NCBI GenBank assembly: GCA_963422465.1
Contig: OY730169.1
Location: 5,642,001-5,706,000, forward strand
Origin: Lichina pygmaea
Taxonomy: Eukaryota; Ascomycota; Lichinomycetes; Lichinales; Lichinaceae
DNA length: 64,000 nt
Direction: 5' to 3'
Position 1 is the first letter of the stretch; the number at the start of each line of letters is the position of its first letter. A model generated the notes under the pieces. The model saw only the letters and a program-made list of their open reading frames with translations, ran no database searches and was not told the origin of the DNA. The position numbers and the translations under genes were made by a program. This document shows, one piece after another, positions 48,301-58,725 of this stretch.

Positions 48301-49139
48301 GGGCATCTCCAGGCCTTGGCCGGGCGACTTATATCGTCATCCGAGCCGGACCTGCCACCGGAATCCGCATTCTTCGCCCACCTCTTCACGCAGCTCAGAT
48401 GAAAGACCGTCCAACACGTCCGACACGACCATATCTTGGCGTACGGACCCATCTCGTTCGTACATATCGGACACTCGTAGACCTTGTTGGCAATGTCCTG
48501 GTGTATCCGTGTAATGACATCTGGAGCCGACGACTTGGATCTTCGACGAGCGCGAGTGGTCCTGGTAGGAGGGTCTTTGTGTGCTTGTAGGGCACTGGTC
48601 GGAGCAGCCCCGGAAGGGTTGTCCAGCAGTTCTTTGTTTGGATGGAATTCTGGTGCGCCTACGTCGAGGGTCGAGGTGAACGAGGTTAGACGCCCTCCGA
48701 ACGAGTGGCCCGTGGTTCGATTGTGCGGACTGTTGTGCCATGTGACCGCTCCGTTGCGAAAGGGGCCTTCCGTTATCTCATCACGGACATGGGGGGGGGG
48801 CCGTCCTCCGTCCCGAGTACGATTAGGACGGGGCTGCCGCCTCCGGCTGTCGTTGGTTTGGCTGGTCGTGGCGACTCTGGTAGCATCGGGCCGTTCTGTC
48901 GAGTTCGGACCTGGTGTTTTTGCTGCTTGATGTCGCCTGGGCGGTCGACGCGATGGCGGTAGCCCTCTCGACTCGCCACCATGAACTTCCTCGTCCCCGG
49001 TTGGACGAGTGGTCGCCCCCTTTGCCTGTCCGTCCGAGCCAGTGTGCCCGGGTCGTCCGGGCCTATACCTGTGTCTCGGCCTCGAGGCACGCTGAGAAGT
49101 TGATGTTTGAGGCTCAACGTTCGACATGGTTGACTCCAT
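45396..49139 (-). CDS. FAP1: NFX1-type zinc-finger protein (FAP1/NFX1 homologue)
   Basis: Nuclear/cytoplasmic zinc-finger protein of the NFX1 family; the yeast member Fap1 binds FKBP12, and human NFX1 is a transcription regulator with RING-type ubiquitin-ligase character. Single exon, 1,247 aa. Residues 1-215 are disordered and Arg-rich. A RING-like finger is at about 221-290 (YECPICTNEMGPYAKIWSC, TCWTVFHLSCVKRWAKN, WRCPGCN). Residues about 300-850 carry repeated NFX1 fingers of the form CGxHxCxxxCHxGxC (for example CGRHECGERC, CGNHVCDQLCHRGPC, CGSHRCRKACHRPGEC). An R3H-like segment is near 890-960 (RRGFLHSLAEDFGLDSES). The C-terminus is low-complexity (Ser, Lys/Arg, Gly). The first true ATG is at 49139; the frame remains open upstream but only from a TTG. 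Its 3' end faces the LTR element. Confidence 0.92.
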   Translation of the reverse strand: MESTMSNVEPQTSTSQRASRPRHRYRPGRPGHTGSDGQAKGATTRPTGDEEVHGGESRGLPPSRRPPRRHQAAKTPGPNSTERPDATRVATTSQTNDSRRRQPRPNRTRDGGRPPPHVRDEITEGPFRNGAVTWHNSPHNRTTGHSFGGRLTSFTSTLDVGAPEFHPNKELLDNPSGAAPTSALQAHKDPPTRTTRARRRSKSSAPDVITRIHQDIANKVYECPICTNEMGPYAKIWSCRTCWTVFHLSCVKRWAKNADSGGRSGSDDDISRPAKAWRCPGCNLTKEAMPSNYSCWCEKELDPRPLPGLPPHSCGQTCGRPRIAPKRCPHPCELLCHAGPCPPCGRMGPAAPCFCGKETSLKRCIDTDYNKGWSCEQVCGDLMPCAEHTCDRTCHDGLCGSCAVRIQARCYCGKIEKMVECMERGPKRRSERPSDDPLSAVQRWEGCFKCEGTCGRLLDCGKHRCVEACHPQRVERGHCPRSADVVTHCPCGKTPLSRILEHPRQSCEDPIPNCEERCLKKMACGHECLRICHVGECMPCLQSVSIACRCGRTQSRSVCHQGSPQAPQCRRVCKATLGCGRHECGERCCPGERKAVERQSAKRKQRPLDSAPLPRDDEIEAEHVCTRVCGRKLKCGNHVCDQLCHRGPCGSCREAIFEELACHCGRTVLQPPLPCGTRPPPCEHSCDRPKVCGHPQVPHNCHGDDEDCPKCPFLVERVCMCGKKTVKNQQCWRADVGCGETCEKLLRCGSHRCRKACHRPGECEDVGKHCQQTCGKPRKACRHPCDAACHAPYACVEDRPCSYKVLVTCACQHRKKEMRCNARRGSEGNRTEALCCDDECGRLERNRKLAAALNIDQETHQDDHVPYSSATMDYYVSNTTWAQAQERALRVFAADENEKRVRFKPMPAHRRGFLHSLAEDFGLDSESLDPEPHRHVVLLKTPRFVTAPMKRLAQCFDIRKGAVTSAPAIVAEPPGRSEGAVVASSRTAAEPLYNAFLLSQPRFALTVEEVHGQLDGVLSSNPTFSFSVDFLPSDEVVLRAQRRHGDGGGPQPSSSERELENFLRSLHAPLTRAITNQPISLARSVILCRVDRSLQLLLRDSDRTSSSSSSSRAGAAEGGWSKVAAKAAVPARTLPPERVLGARSVFTVLGSKARQEDGNSTPYPANGSSGSSSKKKREPQQRNKKREVEILESWEQADDDDVGPREGEGTRAENGPRGTEAGMAPQPGGDLDGLGESSGGLAAGTQT

Positions 49140-49924
49140 TAGCTGGCGTGCCGACTCGATTGAGCTGTCCGAAGTCGGACGCCGAGGGTCGCCACGCAAG
49201 AGCTCCGAGAAGACGTCAACCCCAGCGTCAGTACTGGGACTGTTCTGTTACGGTACCGGTAGTGTAAAAGAAGTAACAACAATGATAGAGCCAGCGAAAC
49301 ATAAACAGAAAACAGAACGGACAACAAGACCGCAAAGAAGACATCCGATTGAATGGAAAACGCCACCGTCTTTGTTCGTGCTCTTGCTTGACGATGTCTA
49401 ACAGACAATGAGTCACCAGCCACGTGGATGGAGCTGAGTCAGCACTAGCATCGCCTGCCCGCTTCAGCCCTACCGGTACGTACCGTACGGCACAGTACGG
49501 TAGCTCGGGTCACCGCCCTCCTGAAACCGCCACCGGCAACTATTAACAGCGGCGATATCGATGAGCCCATTTCGATTCTGATGACAGAAGCCATGTTTGG
49601 GAAGCTGAAGGCAGTCAACCAGATTGCAGACGTAGAGTACCGGTACCGGTATAGCCGCGAGATGTGGCGCAACACCAACTATAGCTACAGCCCTCATCAG
49701 CTAGTACATGGCTACATAGAAGTAGAAGTAGAACTCGATGGGCGTAGCTGGATCGGCTTTCCAACCTTCGTACTAAGCTGGATCTGACTGGAGGATGATC
49801 TGCTTGCAACAGACAAGATCAAGCGCGCGTCTATTTGATACACAGCTGGTTGTATATCCCATTAAACAAGTTTGACTGCTCCACCGACGTCGAAGGTACC
49901 GTCATTCTCCTGTCAACGTATGTT
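49140..49924. other. Intergenic region
   Basis: Upstream region of the NFX1-type gene and 3' flank of the hydrolase gene; both run leftward. Short palindromic words (GGTACGTACCGTACGG near 49475-49500 and TACCGGTACCGGTA near 49635-49650) are present. No gene was supported. Confidence 0.45.
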
Positions 49925-51069
49925 TCATGGTTCCTTTCGACCCAAGACGTCTTCGTTGATGAAGTTGATGATGAAATCAAAGTAGCCAGGCTCCAAAACA
50001 GCGGCATTGTGATCTCCGTTCGGCAGTGTCCTCCAAACCTTTCTTCTCGAGCGACAAATGCGAAACAGCTCGCTCATATGTTGTGGCCTTGGCCGGAGTC
50101 AGCCAAGTCGGAGAGACGTATTCGACAGCATCAGGTCCTGGGGTCCACCTACGGAACGATCTCGTCCTTGAGGCCACTGAGAAACAGAACCGGTACATCC
50201 GTAATCTTGGGCAGGACGTCCTCGCTGGGCCAGATTTGATGGCATAGTCGCGTCAGGTATTTTGCAGGAGGGAAGGCGCTAAACCCTTGCGTTAGCGTTA
50301 ACGAATATCTTGGATGGTTGCAGATGAAGTGGCTCACCTCGGAATGAGCTTTTGCATGGACGTGAACGTGTTTTCGAGGATCATCCCTGCGATTCGGCCT
50401 TCGCCTTGATTGCCCGCCACGAGCTGAATCGCCAGAGCACCGCCCAGACTCTGGCCGTAGACCACGACCTTCGTACGCTTCAAGTCTTGGCGATCGCGGA
50501 TGTAGTCTAGCCCAGTCTGAGCATCGATCAAGAGGCCCTGCTCGTTCGGAGTCCCGGTCGAGGAGCCGTAGCCGCGATACTCTAGCATCAGCACATTGCA
50601 TTCAAGGCAATCTTGGAGTTTGATGGCGATGGGCACTCGATGGCCGATGTTGCCCGCGTTGCCATGGAACATCAGAATTGTGAGATCCTGCTTTGCATCA
50701 AGTTTCCGAGGCTTTATGAGAAAGGCACCCAGATCCTCCCCATCTGGAGAGCGAAGCTTAAGGTCCTCGTACTCCTCATGCCCATAGTCTCTAGGGGTCG
50801 GCACCTCAGATCGAGCTCCGGGAGGTAGATTCCGAGGGTAGATGAGCGCACTAGCGCGACGTCAGCATCTCCATCCTCAAAATCGACCAGGGCAGCCGTT
50901 CCCGTCGTTCTTTATGTTTCAGGGGTATGAGATCGTACTTTTGTTTGGCATAGAGAAGCCCGGTCAGTGCGACGACCAGGCCAGAAGAGGCCAGCGCCGG
51001 TAGCCTCAGGTACGAGAGTGCCTCAATCGTGAACAAGCCTAAGCGGCCGAAGGCACTACTGGAGTCCAT
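49925..51069 (-). CDS. Bem46/ABHD13-like alpha/beta hydrolase
   Basis: Serine hydrolase of the Bem46 (ABHD13/ABHD17-like) family, membrane-anchored; in fungi the family has been tied to polarity and endomembranes. Four exons: 51069-50939, 50850-50338, 50278-50153 and 50087-49925; introns 88, 59 and 65 nt. The product is 310 aa. An N-terminal hydrophobic segment (LASSGLVVALTGLLYA, about residues 26-41) should anchor it. The fold motifs are clear: LIYPRNLPPGAR, oxyanion HGNAGNIGHR, YRGYGSSTG, nucleophile elbow YGQSLGGA (Ser), ILENTFTSM, acid in SGLKDEIVP and catalytic His in LPNGDHNAAV. The length fits the family. The third intron ends in an AAG acceptor. Divergent from the proteasome gene with 453 nt between starts. 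Confidence 0.92.
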
Positions 51070-51522
51070 GGAATCGCAAAGATGACGAGGACCATCAGAG
51101 TTGAGGACTCGAATGAAGTTCCAAACGTCGTTGTACCAGTACATACGTAACGGCACCGTACCGTATACCATGACGTCGGTACGTAACGTAGCGTTCATCT
51201 AAAAGTCACTGTCAGGGGTCAACACCACTCAGCAAGTACCAGTACGGTACATACGTACTGTACGTACCGGTATGTACTGTACGGAAGTACGGAGGTACGT
51301 ATGTACTGTACGGAGTGCTCCGTACGCTTGCACGCTTTAGGATTGGAGTCAGACTGTATCCACTGATGACATAATCAGCTCTCATTAGTAAGCTCCAACG
51401 CAAGGTTTGGACGCGTCTGCTGCGCTGCCTCGTTTTCGCGACCCCAGAAGCTTGCAACGACCATCTGTTGCCATCGAGCTACCTATTGCCGTTGTGCTTG
51501 TCCAAGAATCCTCATTCCAACA
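51070..51522. promoter_or_regulatory. Shared divergent promoter with a dense GTAC palindrome cluster
   Basis: The 453 nt separate the start codons of the hydrolase (minus) and proteasome beta-1 (plus) genes, so both promoters lie here. Positions about 51170-51330 are packed with GTAC, TACGTA, GGTACC-like and CGGAGTAC words in alternating orientation, able to form imperfect hairpins. I did not find a clear PACE proteasome box (GGTGGCAAA) on either strand. Confidence 0.5.
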
Positions 51523-52458
51523 ATGAGGCCTACAGGTTCCTTACGAGAAGGTAATCATCAGCCTTCTTCCTTCCTAAGTATCGCTCTGCTGAGACGGGTC
51601 GGCTGATCTGATTTCGAACGGTAGATGGCATCCACGTGGACATGGAGCATCTAAAGAAGGGCGAGGTCAAGTAGGTGCTCAACCGTGCCTGAACTTGGTC
51701 AGATACTGACTTGGTGGAATCAGCCTGGGCACATCGATGTAAGGAGCCTGGATCGGCACGATCTCGACGTGGCTCGAGAGTGGCGACTGAGATCGACGCA
51801 GCATGGCGGTCACCTTTGGAGACGGCGTGATCCTCGGCGCAGACAGCCGGACAACAACAGGCGCATATATCGCAAACCGAGTCACAGATAAGCTGACGCA
51901 GGTACACGATACGATATGGTGCTGCCGGTCCGGCTCGGCGGCGGACACCCAGGCGGTGGCGGACATCGTGCACTACCACCTCGGCATGTACGACATCACG
52001 AACAACCAAAGACCAATGACGCAGACGGCGGCCGCCATCTTCCAAGATCTGTGCTACGACAACAAGGATGCGTTGAGGTATATCCGCGCTGGCCCGACTC
52101 TGGAAGGCGGATGTGCTCACCGAACTGGGTTCCTAGCGCAGGCATCATCATCGCCGGATGGGACGACCGTCACGGCGGCCAAGTGTACTCGATCCCGCTC
52201 GGTGGATCTCTGCACAGGCAGTCGTACGCCATCGGAGGGTCGGGCTCGACATACATCTATGGCTTCTGCGACGCCAACTGGAAGGAGGACATGACGGAAG
52301 AGGAGGGGATCGGGTTCGTCAAGAGGGCACTGCAGGAGGCCATCAAATGGGACGGCAGCTCAGGCGGTGTGATCCGGATGGTGGTGTTGACGGCGAGAGG
52401 GGCCGTCCGCCACCTATACCTCCCGGACAATGGATACAGCGGACCGGGGCCCAGGTAG
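51523..52458 (+). CDS. PRE3: 20S proteasome subunit beta-1 (caspase-like), PRE3/PSMB6
   Basis: Catalytic beta-1 subunit of the 20S core, cleaving after acidic residues. Five exons: 51523-51550, 51625-51670, 51724-51738, 51802-52077 and 52137-52458. They sum to 687 nt, or 228 aa. The propeptide ends ...KKGEVNLG and autocatalytic cleavage would expose Thr28 ([20 protein letters not shown]). Conserved elements follow: [66 protein letters not shown] and [12 protein letters not shown]. The third exon is a 15-nt microexon whose ACA codon (51731-51733) is the catalytic threonine. The ATG at 51523 was chosen because splicing joins it to [14 protein letters not shown], a conserved N-terminus; Met16 (51642) is an alternative start. 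Confidence 0.94.
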
Positions 52459-53323
52459 ATCAGGCACCGACGTCGGTCATCTACCGTACACTCTGCATGA
52501 GACAAGCCGCCAACAAGACCGCGGCTCACTGTTTGGCGTTCATGCCCCGGACACAACCATCGAAGGGAATCAATGCAGACATTTCAGTAGATAGCAAGGC
52601 TCAAAAGAACATGAATCCCCTCGGCCATTTATTCGATGAAACACGTACGAGCCAAGCTGCAGGCTGCGAAGGCTTGCGACCCAGTCTCGAACAGGATGGC
52701 TTCGTCAGTTGGCTGATATCAACAACTCCTCCATCAAGATGCCTGTTGCTCTAGCCGTCCAAGCCGTAATATGGAGCGTGCTTTCTGGCTGGGTTCCACT
52801 GATCGTACGCGGTATGCTGAATGTCACTGCAAAACTGATGATAGCTAACGTACGGAGTGCAGCGATTGGCGTGTGACCTCTGACATATCAGTATAAATAT
52901 ATATGGGCTATCTTAAGTCAAGCGGGTCGAAAGATCCCTCGAACTCCTTATGAAATAGTATACTAATTTCATATCATTGCAAAAAGTTACGAAAAGAGGT
53001 CGTCGTCCAAAGGATCGTGACCCAGGCGTACGAGGAGAAAGGAGGGCGCCAAGCACAACGGCCAGAAGAAGACGCATACAACCCAGACTTCACGACTACA
53101 CTCAGCTATGACGGGGGCTTCACTCCAAGAGCTTGGCCAGCTATACTGGGCACAGCAGGACAATCGATTGCTACCCCGGAGCTTCCTCGCTCGGAGAAGA
53201 ATCCCGCGATGTTTCCATCTAGGAATCGACAACGGCTTGGTGCGAGCACCGGAGCAATGTTTTTCCGATTTAGTAAGCAGCCACGGTCCCCCATCCCTCC
53301 GGGTCAAGATGACTGATTGCTTA
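52459..53323. other. Intergenic, no supported gene
   Basis: 3' flank of the proteasome gene. An AT-rich stretch lies at about 52885-52990. No coding signal could be supported; a minus-strand frame here (from about 53481 down to 52987) has a hydrophobic C-terminal run but no conserved motif. Confidence 0.4.
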
Positions 53324-53560
53324 CTAAGACGACTTCGTCTGCACGTTGCTGGCGATCCGGAAGCCGGTGGCTGAAACGTCCTTGAGGCGGGAGTGGATGA
53401 GATAGGGCTGGGGCTGAGAGGCGCCACTGCTGAGTCAGCAACTCCCACGGACAAACGAGGCGCTGCGACCGCCTGCGCCATCGGATGGCTTCCTCGTGGG
53501 CACGCCTCTCGATGCTCGCTTTCTCAAGAGTCGCATTCTGAGCAGATTCAATCCAGGTAC
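53324..53560 (-). CDS. Possible small hypothetical gene, exons uncertain
   Basis: Tentative. On the minus strand 53429-53324 reads SGASQPQPYLIHSRLKDVSA followed by TGFRIASNVQTKSS and a stop, preceded by TTGCTGACTCAG, a good branch site plus acceptor. Just upstream (about 53560-53470) another frame reads NATLEKASIERRAHEEAIRW, helical and charged. A GTCGCA donor would join them in phase, but that intron would be only 40 nt. The combined composition looks protein-like, but I recognise no family and the 5' end is unresolved; the GAC/GTC triplet run at 53576-53608 complicates it. It may be chance. Confidence 0.25.
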
Positions 53561-53573
53561 GCTCGTATCAAAA

Positions 53574-53607
<34 letters not shown>

Positions 53608-54896
53608 TCGTCTTCGTCGTCCGTCATCTGTGCCCCCAACAAGAAGAGGGTTTCCGTCGACGTAACGCGGCGGTGAAGAGCAGGAGGTGGTCGTTTCCGT
53701 CCTACTTTTCCCGTCTTTACGCCACTCGCTCATCCGATTCTTTCTTATTCCTTCAATTCGACCCAATCAGGCGCTGGAGATTATCCAGCGTTCCGCGCGC
53801 CGAAGGGACAAGAACTCGCTCTCGCAATCGCGAAGTGGAGCCATTTGAGGTGCAGCCGGTTTCCTTGTGTTCTCACCGATGCCAAAAAGCGCCATTGACG
53901 ACGTGCTCTCCATTTGGGCCCTTCCTCTGACGACGCGCGGTGCCTGACTCTACACTCTCAGCATCGTCGTCGTCGACGCATTCATCGTCGTCACCGTCGT
54001 CCGCAGCTCGGTGGGAGCGAGACATACGTCTTGGTAAGTCCTTGATTTCTTAAGTCTAATTATCTTGCTCTTGCTGTTCGATGCGCCCGGTTGAAGGAGG
54101 GGGGTTTCTCTCCTTCAGCCACGCAGGATCTCGGGCCGTGTCCCCGCTTGTTATCGCGTACCGGGCGTCAACCCTGCAGAATGGCATGTCGCTACCAGTA
54201 CGCTACAATACGGACACAAACACCGAACCCAAATCTATCCCTCATTCGCGCCCTTTTTTTTTGGTCTCTCGCGAAGGCGAAGAAGCGAGCAAGCAGTCAA
54301 TCAAGCGGACAGTGAAGGTTTGCCCCCGGCTCTCACAAGGGGATTTCAGATCTTGATTGGTGCAGCCGGCTGCGGCACTTTGCAGAGCGGGGTGCAAGGG
54401 TGATCATCGTCTTCACGCCTTGCGAGAAATCTTCAATTGCTTGCCTAGACCTTGCAGGCGTGTCTCATTCTACCCGGCCAACTTGCGATCTCTGTTGCGG
54501 CTTCGAGCTACCCCGGACAACTTTGCGCGCTGCTTTCCTGGCTCTAGAGCGTGACCGTGTCCCTACTTCTTAGCTGACTCGAGAGTCGTCCTTGTACAAA
54601 GGTATGCCGCGTCTGACGTCGGTCGGCGTGGATGAGTTTGTCTTGCCCGAGGTCGGCCAAGGGTTGCGATGGGTGCGGTGATGCTCGGCGACATCGTCTC
54701 ACCTTCCACGGGCTTTTCATGCACGATGCTAGCGGGAACGGCGCACCAGGACCAGCTTCGGTCGGCCGAGGCTGTCTATCGCCCGTCCCGCCAGGCTCAG
54801 CCAACCGAGTCGTGGTCCCCTCATCGTGAACACCCAGCAGATGACGCCACTTCTCGAGCGGTGGTCCGTCACGCGAGGAACTCCCGCTCCTCGAAC
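53561..54896. other. Intergenic region upstream of the cyclin gene
   Basis: Contains a GTC triplet run (about 53576-53608), TCGTCG-rich sequence near 53965-54005 and pyrimidine-rich stretches. In-frame ATGs at 54669, 54681 and 54726 precede the cyclin start used here, so part of this may be coding or 5' UTR. No separate gene was seen. Confidence 0.4.
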
Positions 54897-55564
54897 ATGT
54901 CGGTCACCTTGCTGCAGAACCTGTCCGTGTCCGATCCGATCCCCGTTCCACGCTCGCGCGCCAACTCCCAACCGTCGGCCGTCAAGACCTCGACCTCCGA
55001 GCTGGCCGGCACCACCGCACAGCCCAGTCCCAACCATGTCACCGTCGGCAATCCGTACAGTCGGACGACGCCGCCGCCGCACGAACCGGCATCGGTGCAC
55101 CGATCGCGCGCAGGAGGTCAACAGACGCTCCGTTCGTCGAGCTGCGTCAAAGTCCGTGACCTCGCCCACATCCAACAGCTGGCCCGCGACGAGTTCCTCC
55201 GAGGTGGCTCGGGCTCGCACGTCGCCTTGGCCGTCGGTCCGGACGACATTGGCACCAGATACGACATCAGCGCCATGTCCGTGACCGACGTCATCGAGAT
55301 GGTGGCCGGCCTGCTCACGAAGATCACGACGACCAACGACCGCCAGCATGAGAATTTGCACCGCCATGTGACACCGACCGAGGGTGCGCCGAGCCTGGAC
55401 ACGCAGGCGTCGAGCGTCTTGGCCTTCCACGGCAAAAACGTACCGACCATCACGATCTCCAGCTATCTGACCCGCATCCACCGCTACTGCCCGACCACCT
55501 ACGAGGTGTTCTTGGGCTTGCTCGTCTACTTCGACCGGATGACCGAAAGGGTCAACTTTGGATC

Positions 55565-55602
<38 letters not shown>

Positions 55603-56216
55603 TTCCGGCAGACCGACCTGACAACCGGCGGATAGGCCACGAGCGACGCGGAAGCGGTGCGCCCGCGAGTCCACAAGCAGCCGCCTCGATCGTGACCCCG
55701 CCCTTCTCGGCGGAGATGGAAGGGGTCGAGCCCTCGGGCGGACCCGTCGCGCCGGGCCTATCTCCGGAGCTCCGCACCGATGCCAACCTCCCTCCCGCTC
55801 AGTTCTTCGTCGTCGACAGCTACAACATCCACCGGCTCATCATCGCCGGCGTCACGTGCGCTAGCAAGTTCTTCTCCGACGTCTTCTACACCAACTCGAG
55901 ATACGCCAAGGTGAGTCTTCGTGCCGAGGTTCCCGGCGACGCCGTCCGCCCTTGTATCGGCGTGGGAGGACGAGGATGACCTGACTCGAGGACCGACCAG
56001 GTCGGCGGCTTGCCCTTGATCGAGCTCAATCACCTCGAGATCCAATTCCTCATCCTCAACGACTTTCGCCTCTTCGTCCCGGTCGAAGATCTGGAGGCCT
56101 ACGGCACCATGCTCGTCGAGTTTTACATTCGCGAGGTCATCGCTCAGGAACGAGCGCATCTGACCGACGGTTCGGACGTGACGATGGGCGGTATGCAGAC
56201 ACCGACACCGCCGTGA
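54897..56216 (+). CDS. PHO80/PREG-like cyclin (PCL family)
   Basis: Cyclin of the Pho80/Pcl class, a regulatory partner of a Pho85-type CDK; Neurospora PREG controls phosphate acquisition genes this way. Two exons, 54897-55910 and 56001-56216, give 409 aa; the 90-nt intron has donor GTGAGT. The N-terminal 150 residues are disordered. The cyclin fold begins near ISAMSVTDVIEMVAGLL, with PTITISSYLTRIHRYCPTTY and EVFLGLLVYFDRMTER. It resumes at FVVDSYNIHRLIIAGVTCAS, KFFSDVFYTNSRYAKVGGLP and LNHLEIQFLILNDFRLFV. A low-complexity insert with a poly-Gln run of about 12 (CAG repeat near 55568-55603) splits the cyclin box. The ATG at 54897 gives MSVTLLQN; in-frame ATGs up to 54669 would add as many as 76 residues of non-conserved sequence. 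Confidence 0.9.
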
Positions 56217-57653
56217 CCGGCGGGTAACGAGACTTCCACCTCCGCGTCACACGATGGACCCGCTGAGAACCACCTCCGAGCCGAACGGAAGGCCTCTGTT
56301 GGTTTGATCTGCTCCGGTTGACGTCGAGGCTGGCCATTCGGGACACGTACCAGCTCGATAGAGGGACGATAATGACGGTCATAGATGTCATCGGATTTCG
56401 CTTCGGCACCGGGGTCGGGGATTCGGAAGGGGGGGGCAGGAAAGCCAACCTACTGTACTTCCGTACGTCGCCTCGAAACACGAGAGGACGATGATTATGA
56501 TGTTTTACCACAGCGCGTCGATTTCTTGTCTGTGCAACTGTGGATGCGATGAGGGATTTCGCGGCAACTGCGAGGAGAATGGATGGGACCAATATACCCC
56601 ATTTTCATCTGATGCTTTGGTCCCCATGTGGATTTGTTCCCTTTCCTTGCTGTGTTCGTCGATAATGCTTGTGCCCGAGTCAGCGTCCTCACGCCTTTTT
56701 CTCACCGGCCCATGGTTGCCGCCGACGGCTAGATGCCGCTGCCTGACCTTGGCATCGACACGGACCTTGCCCTTGACGCTATGAAGTTGGGAACAGCTCG
56801 GACGCGCCTGGAGTCGTCCTTGTTCGCGTCTGCGGATGCGTCTCCGGATGCGTCAGAGCGGTCGGACCGATTCAGCTCCAACGGCCGTCTTTCTAGCAGC
56901 GGCGACGTGCGAATCTCCCTACGTCGCGCTGGGCCGGCGACCGATTTTCCTCCTCGTCTTGCATCACGAACTGGGACGAATCTACTTTGCTTGGGCGTCT
57001 GCTCCACATACATTTCTCTTCCTCCCCCCCCCGAATCTTCTTGTTTCTGCCTCCCTCCGCCTCTTGCGCTCAACTTTATGTCATGCGTCGCTGGGCTGTG
57101 GGACACTTGTTCCTCGGGAGCGTTGGTTTCCTACATCGGCCACATCACCCCAATCCTTCGCTCTGCTCTAGCACATTTCTGCTTTCGCGGTACCACCACC
57201 TAGATGGACTGTTTGGGCTTTCTTTCTTGTGCTTTGGTGCGCCTCTGTCTGGCTTCTTTTCCTACATGGCCGCTTCGAACGGCTAGCTCGTACGTACGAG
57301 CACGCGCGGGGGGATCGTCTGGCTATTTTGTCTAGAGCGCATGTACTTAGGTAGAAATGGCTACGGTCTCCTTGAATCATGATTGAGTATCTTGTTACGA
57401 CGTTCGTTGACGTCGGCGGTGTCACGGATGACGCACGTCACAAATGGGAGTAGACAAGGGCTCTCCTCCGATGGAGGCACCAGGCGAGACCGATTTCGAT
57501 CATGTTTATAGCAACACCTCGATCATGCCGGGTGATTAGGGTACACGTCGAACGTCTTTGCTGAGCCATTGAGATGCCAAGCGAACGTGGTAATACATTC
57601 TACGTGACTCGCTATACCCCCGATCGTCGTGCACCGACTCCCGCCGACGCAGT
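56217..57653. other. Convergent intergenic region
   Basis: About 1.4 kb lie between the 3' ends of the cyclin and ATP11 genes. Frames at 56491-57286 are Ser/Leu/Phe-rich and unsupported. A short palindromic patch (GCTCGTACGTACGAGC) lies at 57286-57301. Nothing else was seen. Confidence 0.45.
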
Positions 57654-58725
57654 CTAGGAGACCTTCTCGGCCTCTTCCAGCAGCTCTTCCAACCGAAAGT
57701 CCTCGGCGCCGCCGCTGAATCGCTCGAGCAACCGTTTTCGCGGCGCCGAGGCCAGGTCGGCGCCAGGGCCGTAGAACTTCTGGAGGCACATCAACAGCCA
57801 CCTCCCGTCCTCGACGGTCACGCCACGGCCCGACGTGACACATCCCTGCAGCAGAACCAGTCCCTTCGGGCCTTGAAGATCCAAGTGATGCGTCACCGTC
57901 GTGTGCGGTTGGCTGTACTCCCCGCGCAGCTTGTACTCGGCGAGGTGGGTGAAGAGCACCGTCGACGTGTTCGGGGTCGGAAAGGCCCATTGCAGGAAAT
58001 GAATCTCCGCGGCCTGTCCCTCGCGCGGAAGGGGCAGGATGAACTGCGGATGCCGTCGCGCCGTCTGGGCCATCCCTGCGTACGTCGCCGCCGGGATGAC
58101 GGCGCACAGAGAATTTCCAGTCTTGGCGTGACGCAGTCGCCATACGTACTCGAGCTCCCGAGCCGGGAGTTCCAGAACCTTGGCCATGTCGAGGTATGCC
58201 GACAACGGCTTTGGGCCCTGAGATGAGAAGGGCGATCTGGGGAGCGAGGAATCCGCGGATTCTGCGGCTTGCGCCGGCGAAGGTGGTGATGGTGGTATCG
58301 GGTTCGTCGATACACACGACTCCGGTGACTGCGCGACTGGGCTGGACATTCCTAAGGGGGACGGCGTCGACGGTACTGTTGCCTTCCTACGAAGATATGC
58401 AATCTTGTCTTCGTAGGCCTCTTGGAGCTCGTTGATGCCGGCATGGCCTTCCCTGGGCAGGTAATTAGAAACGGACTCTACCGTGAACGACGGAGTGGGA
58501 GAGGCCGGGGCAGGAGGGGACGAGGGAGCTCATTTTCACCAACTCTTTGGCCTTCTGATCGAGCTTCGCTCGATATCTTTCAATCATCGGGTTGTATCCT
58601 CCTTGGGTTGCCAGGAAACGCGCATCGTGGACGCGCGCCCAGCGCTTCTGGATCGAACCATTGGCTCGAGTCTGGCCATCGAAGGCTTGTCGCAGAGCCA
58701 CCGCTCGGTACCGCAAACACTGCAT
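57654..58725 (-). CDS. ATP11: Mitochondrial F1-ATPase assembly factor ATP11
   Basis: Matrix chaperone that binds free F1 beta subunits during assembly of ATP synthase. Two exons, 58725-58544 and 58452-57654 (intron 91 nt, weak donor GTTGGT, acceptor CAG), give 326 aa. The N-terminus (MQCLRYRAVALRQAF) is basic and amphipathic, as expected of a mitochondrial presequence, followed by RWARVHDARFLATQGG, IERYRAKLDQKAKE and ELQEAYEDKI. The conserved core has LELPARELEYVWRLRHA, NSLCAVIPAATYAGM, HPQFILPLPR, AEIHFLQWAF, TVLFTHLAEYKLRGEY and GRWLLMCLQKFYG. A Ser/Pro-rich linker (about residues 100-150) separates the helical start from the core. Divergent from the acyl-CoA ligase gene with 338 nt between starts. 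Confidence 0.93.
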
